The notes under the pieces were generated by a model. The model did no database searches. It was not told the DNA's origin and saw only the letters and a list, made by a program, of their open reading frames with translations. 64,000 nt of DNA from Boesenbergia rotunda (taxonomy: Eukaryota > Streptophyta > Magnoliopsida > Zingiberales > Zingiberaceae): NCBI GenBank assembly GCA_024364735.1, contig JAGFNQ010005184.1, positions 343,720-407,719 of the forward strand. The letters run 5' to 3'. Made by a program: the position numbers and the translations under genes. How positions within the stretch are numbered: position 1 is the stretch's first letter; each line of letters opens with the position of its first letter. Shown here in pieces: positions 22,141 to 33,410 of the stretch.

Positions 22141-22547
22141 TCCATAGCTCCATATCAGAAAAGTAGTCATGAAACTCCCTCATTAATGCCCTCGAAACCA
22201 TAGGTACGTACGCATTCAGCACAGCACAATTCAGCAATTCAGCACAACACACATTCTCCATAATTAATGTCCCCAAAAATCAGGCATGCGATTCAGGTAC
22301 AGATCAGAAGCCAACCTCCTTAAAATTGAACATTTGGCAAACCGTTGGCACGCAATAGAAGCTATCAAGGACCATTGAGCATCATCTGTCCCACTGAACA
22401 ATCTATCACATACATATCATATCCACCAAGCACAAGACATAGAAGTTAGATAGCCTACTCCTATCATGATATTTAAAATCAAAATTTTACATGGGATTAT
22501 AAGAAAAATTCTTCCTAGCATGCATGGACGAATTTAAATTTGAATTA
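22141..22547. other. Unassigned AT-rich sequence
   Basis: I see nothing recognisable here: no long open frame, no LTR ends and no clear repeats. Confidence 0.5.
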
Positions 22548-22930
22548 TGCTTTGAGTTAGGGTATACCTCCCTTACCCTTAAAGCTCCCCCTTGATGTGA
22601 GTTTTTCTTTTTCTTCTCCCATTTCTTCAAATGCTCCAAAATTTTAAATTCTTCTTTCCTTGAGCATTTGGTGTGGTAGTGGCCCCACTACTACATGTGA
22701 AGCACCGTATGTGGTTCTTCTTTTTAGCTCCATCCCTACAACTCAAATTAAATTTCAATGGATTGACTTGACTTTATGGGTTACCTCCTTCTTACCCAAT
22801 GGACACTTGTCCTTGTAGTGTCTCTTCTCATTGCACCCAATGCAAATGATGTGGTAATTTAATTTTGCTATGGTGGAAGGAGAAATTATGGAGAATAGGA
22901 TTCCGCCTTCAACTCACTTAAGGAGAAATT
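22548..22930 (-). pseudogene. Gag-like zinc knuckle fragment
   Basis: The minus strand at 22803-22850 encodes C-I-G-C-N-E-K-R-H-Y-K-D-K-C, a CCHC knuckle, followed by P-L-G-K-K-E-V. The surrounding reading is Lys-rich and interrupted by stops. It resembles the nucleocapsid part of a Copia gag but is too short to classify. Confidence 0.5.
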
Positions 22931-24721
22931 ATGTTCTGCACCGATAGGAAATGAATAGATGTATACAATCTCAATCATACTGCTTAGTATAAGAAATATT
23001 CTAATATTGTTCTAGAAATTCTTCTACAAATAGATGTCAGAGAAACAGACATCATTTTTATTGTTGAAAAATGATCAAGGTGTATAGTGACAGGATTTCT
23101 TATAATTATGGAAGTAGAAAAAGAACAATGCAAAGAATGTTGATCTCGCTATAAGTCCATTAGAATTTTCTTTAATCCCTGAGGTAAGGCGCAAGTTAAT
23201 TTTGTAGATAGACTTCCTTCACTGTCATACATCATAATTTTTTATTTTGGGTGCAGATATAGTTCATTTGATTGCCAAAATCTGAAAAGATGCAAAGTCA
23301 TTTCTCAGTAGAAATGTAGATTATTTCAGCATCAAAATTAGATTAATACAAATTTATAAGACCGGAAAATCATACTATCAAAATTAATGTTCTTAAAATG
23401 TTGTTCTAGGAGATATATAGCTCAGTTCAACATAGACAAAAAGGATTATCACTACTCAAAATCATGAGACATTGAGCTGATTTATCTATAGGGAATGACT
23501 AGGATTAGAATTTAGAAAGTTGGCCAATTACCACTAGAATTGTATTATCTGAATGGGGTATCAAGAACCAAATAAATGGCGACTACCATGCATCTAATCA
23601 TGTGCTAAAAAGCACAAGTGCCCACAGGATGGACTGATGGCTAACCTATAAGGCATTGCCGTCATGAGGGCTGGGTCAAATCCTAAAGCTAGGTGCTTGC
23701 CCTCCCCATTAGTCACAGTCCAGGCTAGTAGCCCCCGTGATTTACCTCCTCTTGGACGGGTTGACGGGGGCGATGGAGACGAGCGAATCACCTTTTGCCG
23801 CCATGTGCTAACAAGTAGAAAAAGTTGGGGATGGATTAAATCATAAGATAAAACAATCAAACATATCATTAAAAAAACAAACATATTTCATTTATCCCAC
23901 AAACAATAGAAAGAGAAAAAAAATCACAAGAAATAGAACATGCATTTGAGTCAACCAATAATATCTAAAATATATTTGGGCTCAAAAATTCTCTCAAATA
24001 TCTTAGGATTGTTTAGTAAAACTGCAAGACGAATAAAAATATTTTTTTATTAGTAAAAAGAAAGAACCATATGAAAAAGGTGTCATGCAAAGGTAAATGA
24101 TGATACTGTTGTACAATGTTTGCTGTGGGAATGTAGGATGTTGTTGATACAGAGATTAGTGATTTGTTGCCTTACTTGAGAAAGAGGGTTCACAGGGATG
24201 CTGCTTACAGCTGCAAGCATAGAAAAATATAAAATCTTTAGCTAAATTTGAATTAAATATTATATTTTATGCAGCACACTTGCACTTTCAAAACTAAACA
24301 AGCAAAAACATACACTTACAAACTTCAGAATTAACAAAACTATAGCATGTTATATATTGCAGAATTCCTGTAAGCAGAAGCCACTTGTGAAGATAATAGA
24401 TAGTAGAACTTTACTTTGATTGAGCAAACAAGTAAATTGAGCATCCAAATCAGCAGATTGGCACAAACTACTGATATTATCAGTGCAAGGGAGAGATTAA
24501 TAACTCCAATTTTTCGTTGCTCATACAGAGTGGTATAAAGAAGTAAACACTGCAGAAATAGCGACCGAGTGATACTCAGTGTTAGACAAAGTTAAAATGT
24601 GACTTGCAAAGTTATCATGTGCTTAGTAGCAGGACATCATTAACAAAAGGTATTCTAAATTCACCAATTAGTCCCAGTATTCATATATATACATAGAGAT
24701 TTGTTATACTAAGGACCTTAC
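22931..24721. other. Unassigned AT-rich stretch with one GC-richer block
   Basis: No credible gene, LTR or repeat was recognised. A GC-richer block at about 23600-23820, with an open antisense frame at 23594-23884, looks like a short interspersed repeat rather than a gene: it is compact, isolated and has no conserved protein motif. A SIRE LTR begins at 24722. Confidence 0.5.
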
Positions 24722-25544
24722 TGTTGGAACTTGGATGGCTTGAGAGGGGGGGGTGAATATAGCCAGCCACTCGAAATTACTCCCCTCTTGAGCTTTTCTT
24801 TCTACGATCAGATTAGCAGCGGAAACAAAACAGCAGAAAGAAATACTGAGAAGGAAGAACAAACCAAACAAACGCTAACACCGCGATGTACAAGGTTCGG
24901 GGATAACTTACCCCTACTCCTTGGCGTGCCCGTGAGGTGGGCGATCCCTTGATCGTCGGCAGATCAAGCCCCGGTGATCCGGATAAAACAGCACCTCCTT
25001 CTCGGTGGAGAAATCTCTCCACAAGCGTCTCAATAGGATACAAGATAAGCTCACGAGACTAAGAAGGATCGCTCACAAAGATGTAACAATAACGCTCAAG
25101 TACAAAGCAACACGCACAGAGCTCAACCCCACAGCAAAAATTTCACTCGTTTTTCTGTCTCTACTCGTTGCCGCTCCTCTGCATCAGCTTCAACTTAAGC
25201 TCTGCTCAACATCGCAAGCTTTATCACCATCTACTGAGCCAGCCTGAACCCACTGACCTCCCTGAGCACTCAGTCCACTGAAGACCTCCTCTCCAGCTGA
25301 GCCTCCGTCAGTCGCCAGCTACGCCAGTTGCCCGTTGAAACCTGAGAAGGAGAAATAGCCAAACCTGCTCAAAGGAAAGTCTCTCATTGACCCTCCTTGA
25401 GTGTTTGAATCATCCCTGTAAAGCCTGCGCACTTCAACAGAAGCTTAGCAAATCATATCAAACATAATCAGCAATGTATCACAGAATCGGCAGAGATAAC
25501 AGACGTGATCAGAGCGTCTGACAGTGAATTTGAATTAAAGTTCA

Positions 25545-25965
25545 GCTCCTGATCGGTCCCCAGACCAATCAGGACATGGCTTGATAGGTCCCTAGACCTA
25601 TCCAGCAGTTTGCTGCACACTCCTGATCGATCCCCAGACCGATCAGGATGTGGCCTGATCGGTCACCAGACCAATCAGGGTGTGGCTGATCGGTCTGGGG
25701 ACCGATCAGGGCACTTCTTGACCAATCAGGATCCAACCTGATCGAACATAGAGAGGAGCTCGAAACATTTGATCGTTCACCAGAACGATCTGAATAGTAT
25801 CCCTGGTGACCGATTAGGAGTCGATCAGTAAGGTTCCCAATCTCACTATATGCTCCCTGATCGGTCACAAGACCGATCAGACATAACTGGATCGGTCACC
25901 AGACCAATCCACGAGGGAACTTCGTGCCAACTTCCCTGATTGGTCACCAGACCGATCCAGGCAAG
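25545..25965. repeat. Cluster of GATCGGTC...GACCGATC inverted motifs
   Basis: Roughly ten near-copies of a dyad, TGATCGGTC then a few bases then GACCGATCAG, lie in this LTR segment. The same dyad recurs inside the element at 27560-27670. The spacing is irregular (about 25-60 bp), so this is not a simple satellite. Confidence 0.85.
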
Positions 25966-26072
25966 GTCAAATCTCCTCTAAGTCACGAGAACAAGATTCC
26001 AGCCCTTCTCTGACTCGTTCTTAGTCCCCCGGACCAAGACTCCGTGCCCAGTTTCACTCACCGGGACTTCAA

Positions 26073-26552
26073 CCTAGCCCTCCAAGCTAGGACCTGGCCC
26101 TCCAAGCCAGTGCTTCATCCAACCTAGCCCTCCAAGCTAGGACCTGACCCTCCAAGCTAGGACTTTTTCCCACCTAACCCTCCAAGTTAGGACTTTTCAC
26201 ACCCAGCCCTCCAAGCTAGGACTTTTCACACCTAGCCCTCCAAGCTAGGACTTTTCATACCTAGCCCTCCAAGCAAGGACTTTTTCACACCTAACCCTCT
26301 AAGTTGGGACTTTTCACACCTAGCCCTCCAAGCTAGGACTTTTCACACCTAGCCCTCCAAGCTAGGACTTTTTCACACCTAACCCTCCAAGCTAGGACTT
26401 TTTCACCTAACCCTCCAAGCTAGGACTTTTTCACACCTAGCCCTCCAAGCTAGGACTTTTCACACCTAGCCCTCCAAGCTAGGACTTTTTCACACCTAAC
26501 CCTCCAAGCTAGGACTTTTTCACACCTAGCCCTCCAAGCTAGGACTTTTCAC
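26073..26552. repeat. 31-32-bp tandem array, about 17 units
   Basis: The unit 'cctagccctccaagctagga' plus 'cttttcacac' repeats about 17 times. The first few units are shorter and more diverged, the rest are nearly identical. Each unit has a small dyad, CTAG...CTAG. The array lies near the sense 5' end of the SIRE LTR. Confidence 0.92.
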
Positions 26553-26685
26553 ACTGCCAGTATGCGATCTCCCGATCCACCTGGACTTAAATCGAATTCA
26601 ACCAGACTTAAATCAAACTTAAAATCAGTGTCAACACCAAAACAAAAATCAGAGTCAGACTGCATCAACAATCTCCCCCTTTTTG

Positions 26686-28725
26686 TTGTTTGACAACCCG
26701 ATTTAAGTTTAGGCATTAATGATCAATTGAAGGCAGTTCAATTATCGTAACGGAATCAAGATCCTCCCCCTACAATAACCCTAAACTTAATCAACCATTC
26801 TCTCCCTCTTTGTCAAACATCGAAAAGGGTATGGTTATTAAGTTGGAACATACCTCACCCTCAAACTAAGGGTCTCTCCCCAAACCCAATAATCAAAGGT
26901 AAATTTTGAATTTCACATGAAAACATATACGGAATTATATCATGGTCAAACATGTATATGTTTTATATGTCAAGTAAGGAATGCAGCTGTATCCGACACA
27001 TAATCCTGATTGGTCTCCATGATCGATCAGGTTCGTTGATTATTCGATACAGAAATATATTCTTATTAGTCTGGGGAGCGATCAGATTTCAGAAAAATTC
27101 CTGAAACTCTGATACGTTTCTGATCAGACTGTATTAACCATTTGCATTCCAATGCAAGGGTGTAGACTCCATTGATATTTGACATTCCAGAAATATTTCT
27201 GAAACACGACATTAAGAACAAGAGTCATGACTCAACAAACCCTTTCTTATGAATTTGAATATTCCAACATAGGTCTTACAAATTCTGATGTTTAAGACTT
27301 GATGTTTCAAATCAGCATTTTAATACTTGATGTTTCAAAAAAAAATTCTGAGAATCAAGGGTCTTAAAAATTCCTACCCTTCTTTGAACACTTGAACAAA
27401 CTTGTACTCACTTAGTACCAGGTTTGTACCAATGGAGGATCAAGTATGTTTCAATTATACTTGATTTGTATCAGATATGTGTGTATCATCAGTATGATCA
27501 GGTAATCTGATACAATTTGACGAGAGAAGATCGGACTGAGGAGTTTTGACCCAATCAGGGAATTCCCTGACCTGATCGGTCACCGGACCGATCAGGTGAG
27601 TCCTGATCGGTCGTGGACCGATCAGGTCTGATACAGATAGTCGATCAGCTCACCGGACTGATCAGGTCTGATTCAGAAACTCCGAAATTTCAGACTCTGA
27701 AACATATCAGTTTCAGAAACAGATTTGTTTCATCTCTTACCATTCCCAAGCCCTAAATCAATTAGTTTTAATTTATTTGATCCTAAGGGTTCCCTTAATC
27801 AAAATACATTTCTTCAAACAATTATCAAAATATGATACTATTATCAAATTCCCAAAACATGATCAGATTTCATGATACAAACAAAGATATGATCAAATTT
27901 TCAAAAACATGCTTGTATCAAATTAGTATCAAAACATGATCAAGCTTTCTAACACATGATTGTATCAATACAATTCATAAGGTTGTATTTTGTCTGACAT
28001 GCTTTTATCTCATTTAACCAGTTTTAAAAACATTTCAAAAGCATGCATTGATCACAAAACTATATTCATGTAGGTTGCCATGGAAAGCAGTTAACTAAAC
28101 TATATTCATGTATTTATCCAATTTAGGCATTTTCAGAAAATTCAAAATATTGATCATCAAAGCATGAAATTGTCTAAGGTTTATGATTGCAAGCAAATAA
28201 AAAAAACTTAGACCTCAAATTCATGTTCTTGTCTATTGAAGTCTTATCAATATAAATTATGTGTTGATATTGTTCCTCATCATGCATTCATACAATAAAA
28301 TCATGGCACACTCAGCTAGGTTCAACTACAAAAATATTTAGAATCAATATATGATCAAACAAGTCATGGACCTTGAATACTAAATTTTGAACCATCATAG
28401 ACTAAGTTAACATGATGTTCTTAACCAAAGTTGTAAAGCACATACAAGAAAATTTTGGCTTGCTTGAGAAAAACTTTTCTTTTACCAAGACACCTTAGAC
28501 TTGAGATAAGGCATTTCATAAACCATAACTTGCATGAAAACACAAATTGCAATAACAAAACTTATTATCCTAAGCAATCCAAGGTAAAACAAGTTATGTG
28601 TCAACTTAAACCATTTATGTGAATTTGAGGAAACGATAAGCACATTCCTAATTAGGAATGGCTAGATGTTTGGAGCACCAAATATCAACTATCCATGTTG
28701 ATAGATGCTCCCCCTCAATCTATGC
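26686..28725 (-). other. Non-coding interior of a gag-only SIRE element
   Basis: AT-rich sequence between gag and the purine tract where an autonomous SIRE element would have protease, integrase, RT and RNase H. No motif of any of these is visible on either strand. It contains the GATCGGTC dyads at 27560-27670. The element therefore depends on other copies for replication. Confidence 0.7.
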
Positions 28726-29979
28726 CTATACAATTCGAAATATGGAGGTTTGAGGTACCCAAATTTTGGGACCTAATGCATCAATAATGAAGGACTTAGG
28801 CACCCATGCCTTAGTCACTTTCTTCCTAACCTTTTGAACCCTAGAATTATTTTGTGCTCTAAATTGGGTTCTTGACATTAAGGATACAAAGGTTGGTTCT
28901 TTAGGTCGGTAACCTATACCGACCTTGTTATAAACCGCTCTTTGGGAGTTTAGTATCATGTCTAAGGTTTTGGAGCTAGATGAGAATTTCTCAAGAACAT
29001 TCTTGAGATTTTCAACTTTGCTCTTTAAGTCCTTATTGTCATTATCAAGGGTCTTAACATGCAAGTCATCAATTCTTTAAGTCTTTATTGTCATTCTCAA
29101 GGGTCTTAACATGCAAGTCATCAATTACTTCATCCTTAGAGGTTTTTCAATTTTTCTACCTCTAACTTTAAAGATTTAATCTTGTTCTTAGACTTTTTGA
29201 GCATGTTTGTCAAGCAAGCTATTGTTTTATAACATTTATCCAACTCGGGAGAAATTACCTCTTCATCATCCGAAGATGATGAAGGCGCGGTTGAGGAGCT
29301 TGATTCGTTGTCACTCTATTTGGATGACTCTTCTGAGGCCACGAGAGCCACATGACAGTAGGTCTTCTCCTCCTCCATTTTTTTTGTCACCTGCCACTAA
29401 AGCCAACCCTTTCTCCTTTGGGCTTTGGTTAGAGATCTCATGTAGTTCCATTTCACAAAATAGATCTTCTAACTTAACAAAAGAAAGATCCTTGGAAACC
29501 TTGTAGGAAAAGCTTTGAGAACATACCTTACTAGGTCTCGGTTTTCTACCTTTTCATTGATGGAGTGGAGACCGTTGAGGTTTTTTTAAAACGACCATGA
29601 AGTATACTCACAGTTTCATCTTCTTCCATGGATAGATTTTGAAGTTGGCTGAGAAGAAGGTCCTTCTTGACTGTTCGTGTATCTTGAGTTCCCTTATGGA
29701 GCTCAATGAGTTTGTTCCATAGGTCTTTAGCATTGCAAGGTGACAACAGCTTTGGCATTGGCTTCCCCCTTTTTGATTTGCTCAGTCGACCGCATGGAAA
29801 AGTCTAGATCTTTTCCCTCAATATCCTTTGGAGGAGAGAAACCCTCCTTCACTGAGAACCGTATTGGAGGTCATGTTTGTCTTCAAATAAAATTCCATCC
29901 TTGACCTCCAATACAGAAAATCTGAACCATCCAAGAATGGAGGTCTGTTTGTGTTGAACCCTTCTCTTCCCATGGCCAT
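28726..29979 (-). pseudogene. gag: SIRE-type gag, frameshifted
   Basis: Minus-strand gag from ATG 29979 (MAMGREGFNTNRPPFLDG), whose start parallels the other SIRE gag (MAMQEG, 7376). The capsid part includes D-L-W-N-K-L-I-E-L-H-K-G-T near 29715 and L-L-L-S-Q-L-Q-N-L-S-M-E-E-D-E near 29640. A Ser/Glu-rich stretch (about 29240-29340) and a coiled-coil segment follow, then L-N-S-Q-R-A-V-Y-N-K-V-G-I-G-Y near 28935, a SIRE hallmark, and W-V-P-K at the end. A 60-bp partial duplication of 'gtctttattgtcat...cttaacatgcaagtcatc' (29031-29125) and other shifts break the frame. The CCHC knuckle is not found. Confidence 0.8.
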
Positions 29980-30022
29980 CGTTGAAGCTCTCGGATGTTA
30001 AGCCGCTTGAACAGAGCCCCAA

Positions 30023-30034
30023 GCTCTGATACCA
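30023..30034 (-). other. SIRE primer binding site (Met-tRNA)
   Basis: The reverse complement reads TGGTATCAGAGC, a perfect initiator Met-tRNA site two bases from the LTR start at 30037. It fixes the orientation of the element as minus. Confidence 0.9.
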
Positions 30035-30036
30035 CT

Positions 30037-30171
30037 TGTTGGAACTTAGATGGCTAGAGGGGGGGGGGTGAATATAGCCATCCACTCGAAATTACTCCCC
30101 TCTTGAGCTTTTCATTCTGCGATCAGATTAGAAGCGGAAACAAAACAGCAGAAAGAAATACATTTTCTTTC
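30037..30171 (-). mobile_element. SIRE-type 5' LTR, truncated by CRM-1
   Basis: TGTTGGAACTTAGATGG and the following 100 bases match the 3' LTR at 24722, including the G run (30059-30068) and 'gcggaaacaaaacagcagaaagaaatac'. The match stops at 30161. Ten bases with no match (30162-30171) precede the CRM-1 LTR. Those bases complete a 10-bp inverted repeat around the junction (30149-30173). Confidence 0.85.
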
Positions 30172-30907
30172 TGGATGGGACCAAGGAGGGGATACAAGCT
30201 TACAAGACAAAGCCATAGAGGAAGAGGCATTGAAAGGAATTGGAGGACCCATGACAAGATCCAAGACTAAGAGAATGAAGCAAGCTTTGGAAGGCTTAAT
30301 AATGGAGCTCAAGGAGAAGAAGGATCAATGCACAATGGAGGCAACAACTAAATGGATCACATTCCTTCAAATTGAAAGTGAAATTGAGCCCACATGAAGA
30401 CAAAACTTGAAGGCCCAAAACCACATGATCCAAGATGCATTCAAGGGCTACAAGTGTCCAATTTTCGTGGGTATTTTTGGGGGAATTTTCTGAAGTTATT
30501 TTTGATGTCTTTTGGTGGGTTTTTAATGCTTTTGGGAGTTCCTAAGCTAGTATTAGGGAATTGTGGGAAATAAACATCATGCATGCATGCATGCATGATA
30601 ATGGTGCATAATTAGTGCTTAGTGGGAAATGTGGTAGAGGTTAATGTTTCAACCTCCACTAAGTCTATATATAGGAGAACTCTTGTATGACCAAGGCATG
30701 TTAAGTTTGAATGAAATCAGAGTTTTCTCTATTGTGAGAGCTTCCTTTGGTTCTTAGGCAAAGAACTAATCGTGATCTTATCAAGGCAACTTGTGGCGAT
30801 CGAAACCCCCATGACTTATCACTCACCCTCTCATCTTTCTTGAGTGTGGCGTCAATATCCTTCCCTACATCTGAATTTCAAGGCGATCCATTCCAAGGTG
30901 CTTATCA
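30172..30907 (+). mobile_element. CRM-1 element A 5' LTR
   Basis: 736 bp. Its first bases are TGGATGGGACC instead of TGATGTGGACC, one insertion and one deletion, so the terminus is altered. It carries the RY palindrome (30576-30599) and the TATA box (30665-30674) and ends GCTTATCA directly before the primer site. Confidence 0.93.
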
Positions 30908-31470
30908 TTTGGTATCAGAGCCTTGGCTCCTTGATTTTCAGGTTTGCGTTTTGTTCTTCTTCATTTGTGTTCTTGGTCATCTTTGTTAATCTCTCATCCA
31001 TAGTATTCCATTGGTGTTTTCATTCTCCAACTCTATTTATCGCTTCTCTATTTGGGTCCTAAACTCAAAAAAAAAAAAAGAGTTGAAAAAAAAAAGGGTG
31101 TTACTTGAGTCATTGTGTTTTTTTTTGACTGAAGAAAAAAAAAAGGGGACAAAAAGGAAATTCGAAAAAAAAAAGAGGAAGATCGGCGAATTGAAAGGAC
31201 CCAATATTTCTCTCATTGCTCTTGATCGTTGCTGAATTTCTTGTTCTAACCGTTTATTTCTCTTGTTCTACTCATATTCTCTTGTTGGTTTCTTGTTCAC
31301 TTGATTGTCTACTTGTTGTCTTGAGAAAATCGTTGATAAGGTTCTTTTCTTAAGGGCTTATAAAGGAAGCTGAGTGGATAAATTTGAGTGCAACCACGTG
31401 AGGCGAGTGGTGAGGTCTTTCTAACATTTCTTGTGCAATTTTCCTTGTCATCTTTTTTTTTGTTGCAAGC
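30908..31470 (+). other. CRM-1 element A primer site and leader
   Basis: TGGTATCAGAGC at 30910-30921 matches the Met-tRNA primer site. The leader that follows has A-rich runs at 31067-31190 and no long open frame. Gag starts at 31471. Confidence 0.9.
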
Positions 31471-33410
31471 ATGAGTGGGGAAAACTCCCCTAGGCAAGAT
31501 CCTAATAGGCTTCAAATGGAGGCGCTTACTCAACACTTTGAGAGAATGCTTCAAAGACAACTTGAAGGCTTACATGAAAGGATGGACCGACTTGAAGGAG
31601 GAAGAGTTTCCAACCATGGGGGAAATTCTAATCATGAAGAATCTCATCCGGGAAGTGACCTATTCTATAGTTCTCCAAGAGAAAGAAGGAGGCGTGAAGG
31701 GGGACGAAGACACGAAAGAGGAGGTAGAAACCATCAACATGAAGACGATCTAAGAGGGGTGAAAGTCAAGGTACCTTCCTTCCAAGGGAGGAATGACCCC
31801 GACACATATCTTGAGTGGGAAATGAAAATAAGCAAATCTTCTCATGCCACAATTACCCTGATGCAAAGAAAGTGAAGGTGGCTGCCCTTGAGTTCACCGA
31901 TTATGCTTTAATTTGGTGGGATCAAATGCAAAAGGAGAGAAGAAGGTATGGAGAGCACCCTATCAACACTTGGGGTGAAATGAAGACTTTGATGAGAAGG
32001 AGATTTGTGCCTTCCCACTACCATAGGGAGTTGCACAACAAATTGCAAAGACTCATCCAAGGGAATAGGAGTGTGGATGAGTATTACAAGGAGATGGAGG
32101 TGGCTTTGATTAGGGCCAATATTGAGGAGGAAAGAGAAGCAACTATGGCTCGATTTCTCCATGGCCTAAACCGAGATATTGGAGACATTGTAGAGCTACA
32201 ACATTATGTGGAGCTTGAAGACTTAGTTCATCAAGCAATGAAAGTGGAGCAACAATTAAAGAGAAAGGGCGTTATGAAAAGACCATCTTCTTCAAACTAC
32301 TCTTCAAATTGGAAGGACAAGCCAAAGAAGGAGGGTTCCTCTTCTAATTCAAAGGAGGTAACAAGCGCTAAGAAGCCTTTTCCTACTACTACTTCTTCTA
32401 CTTCTAAGAGCAGGGATATCAAGTGCTTCAAGTGTTTGGGAAAAGGACATATCGCATCCGAATGCCCGAATAAGAAGACTATGGTGGTTAGGGATAATGG
32501 GAGCATCTCTAGTGAAGAAACTTCTTCTCATTCTTCTTCTTCAAGCGATGAGGAACATGATGGAGCAGCCTATGCGCAAGATGGCGATCTCTTGGTGGTT
32601 AGAAGGTTATTAGGAAGTCAAGCCAAGGAGCATGAGGAGGACCAAAGAGAGAATATTTTTCATACTCGTTGCCTTATTCAAGGTAAAACGTGCTCTATGA
32701 TCATTGATGGTGGAAGTTGCACCAATGTGGCAAGCACTAGGTTGGTTACCAAACTCAACCTCCAGACTACACCGCATGCAAGACCATATAAACTCCAATG
32801 GCTAAGTAATAGTGGTGAATTGGTGGTGAATCAACAAGTGATGATTAATTTCTCCATTGGAAAATATGAAGATCAAGTTCTATGTGATATTGTACCTATG
32901 GAGGCAAGCCACATTCTTCTTGGAAGACCTTGGCAGTTTGATAGGCGAGCTCACCATGATGGATTCTCCAACAAGTTCTCATTTCTTCACAATTCCCACA
33001 AAGTCACACTTGTACCATTATCACCTAGGGAGGTTTGTGCGGATCAAAAAAAAATGCGAGAGAAAAGAGAAAAAGAAGAGCGAGAGCTTAAGAAAAAGAA
33101 AGGAGAGAATGAGGAAAAGAAAAGAGAGAATGAGGAAAAGAAAGAGAGAATGAGGAAAGAAAAGAAAAGAGAGAATGAGGAAAAGAAAAGAGAGAACGAG
33201 GAAAAGAAAGAGAGAAGAATAGAAAATTTGTTTGCAAGAGGAAGTGAGGTGAAGAGAGCTTATTTGACAAGGCAACCTATATTTCTTCTTTTGTGCAAGG
33301 AAACTTGCTTGGAAACTAATACTAACTCCTTGCCCAGTGATGTTGTTGCTATTTGCAGGACTTTGAGGATGTGTTTCCCCAGGAAGTACCTCACGGTTTG
33401 CCACCAATGA
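31471..33410 (+). pseudogene. gag: CRM-1 element A gag and protease
   Basis: Gag starts at ATG 31471 (MSGENSPRQDPNRLQM), with an Arg/His-rich N-terminus, P-S-F-Q-G-R-N-D-P-D, A-L-I-W-W-D-Q and F-V-P-S-H-Y-H-R-E-L in the capsid part. A deletion near 31830 shifts the frame, and the rest continues in the frame of 31815-33410. The CCHC knuckle C-F-K-C-L-G-K-G-H-I-A-S-E-C is at 32423-32464. The protease active site I-I-D-G-G-S is at 32700-32717, Asp codon 32706. A Lys/Glu linker coded by a purine minisatellite (33046-33235) leads to RT. A one-T deletion near 33353 shifts the frame again. Gag forms particles and protease cuts the polyprotein. Confidence 0.92.

Larger units (their letters stand above)
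24722..26670 (-). mobile_element. SIRE-type 3' LTR (1949 bp), rich in internal repeats
   Basis: It runs TGTTGGAACTTGG to GACTGCATCAACA. The left end matches the other LTR of the same element at 30037-30161. On its right side the reverse purine tract 'atctccccctttttg' (26671-26685) is the classical SIRE tract. Inside are a cluster of GATCGGTC/GACCGATC palindromic motifs (25545-25965) and a 31-32-bp tandem array (26073-26552). The G run and GTGAATA near 24745 mark the sense 3' end. Confidence 0.9.

Noticed and set aside
23594..23884. Antisense open frame as a gene, or the block as a tRNA-derived SINE
   Set aside because: No protein motif, and I could not identify convincing Pol III boxes or target duplications.
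26073..26552. Regular short repeats that could suggest a CRISPR array
   Set aside because: The units are contiguous, without unique spacers, lie inside a plant LTR and have no cas genes nearby.
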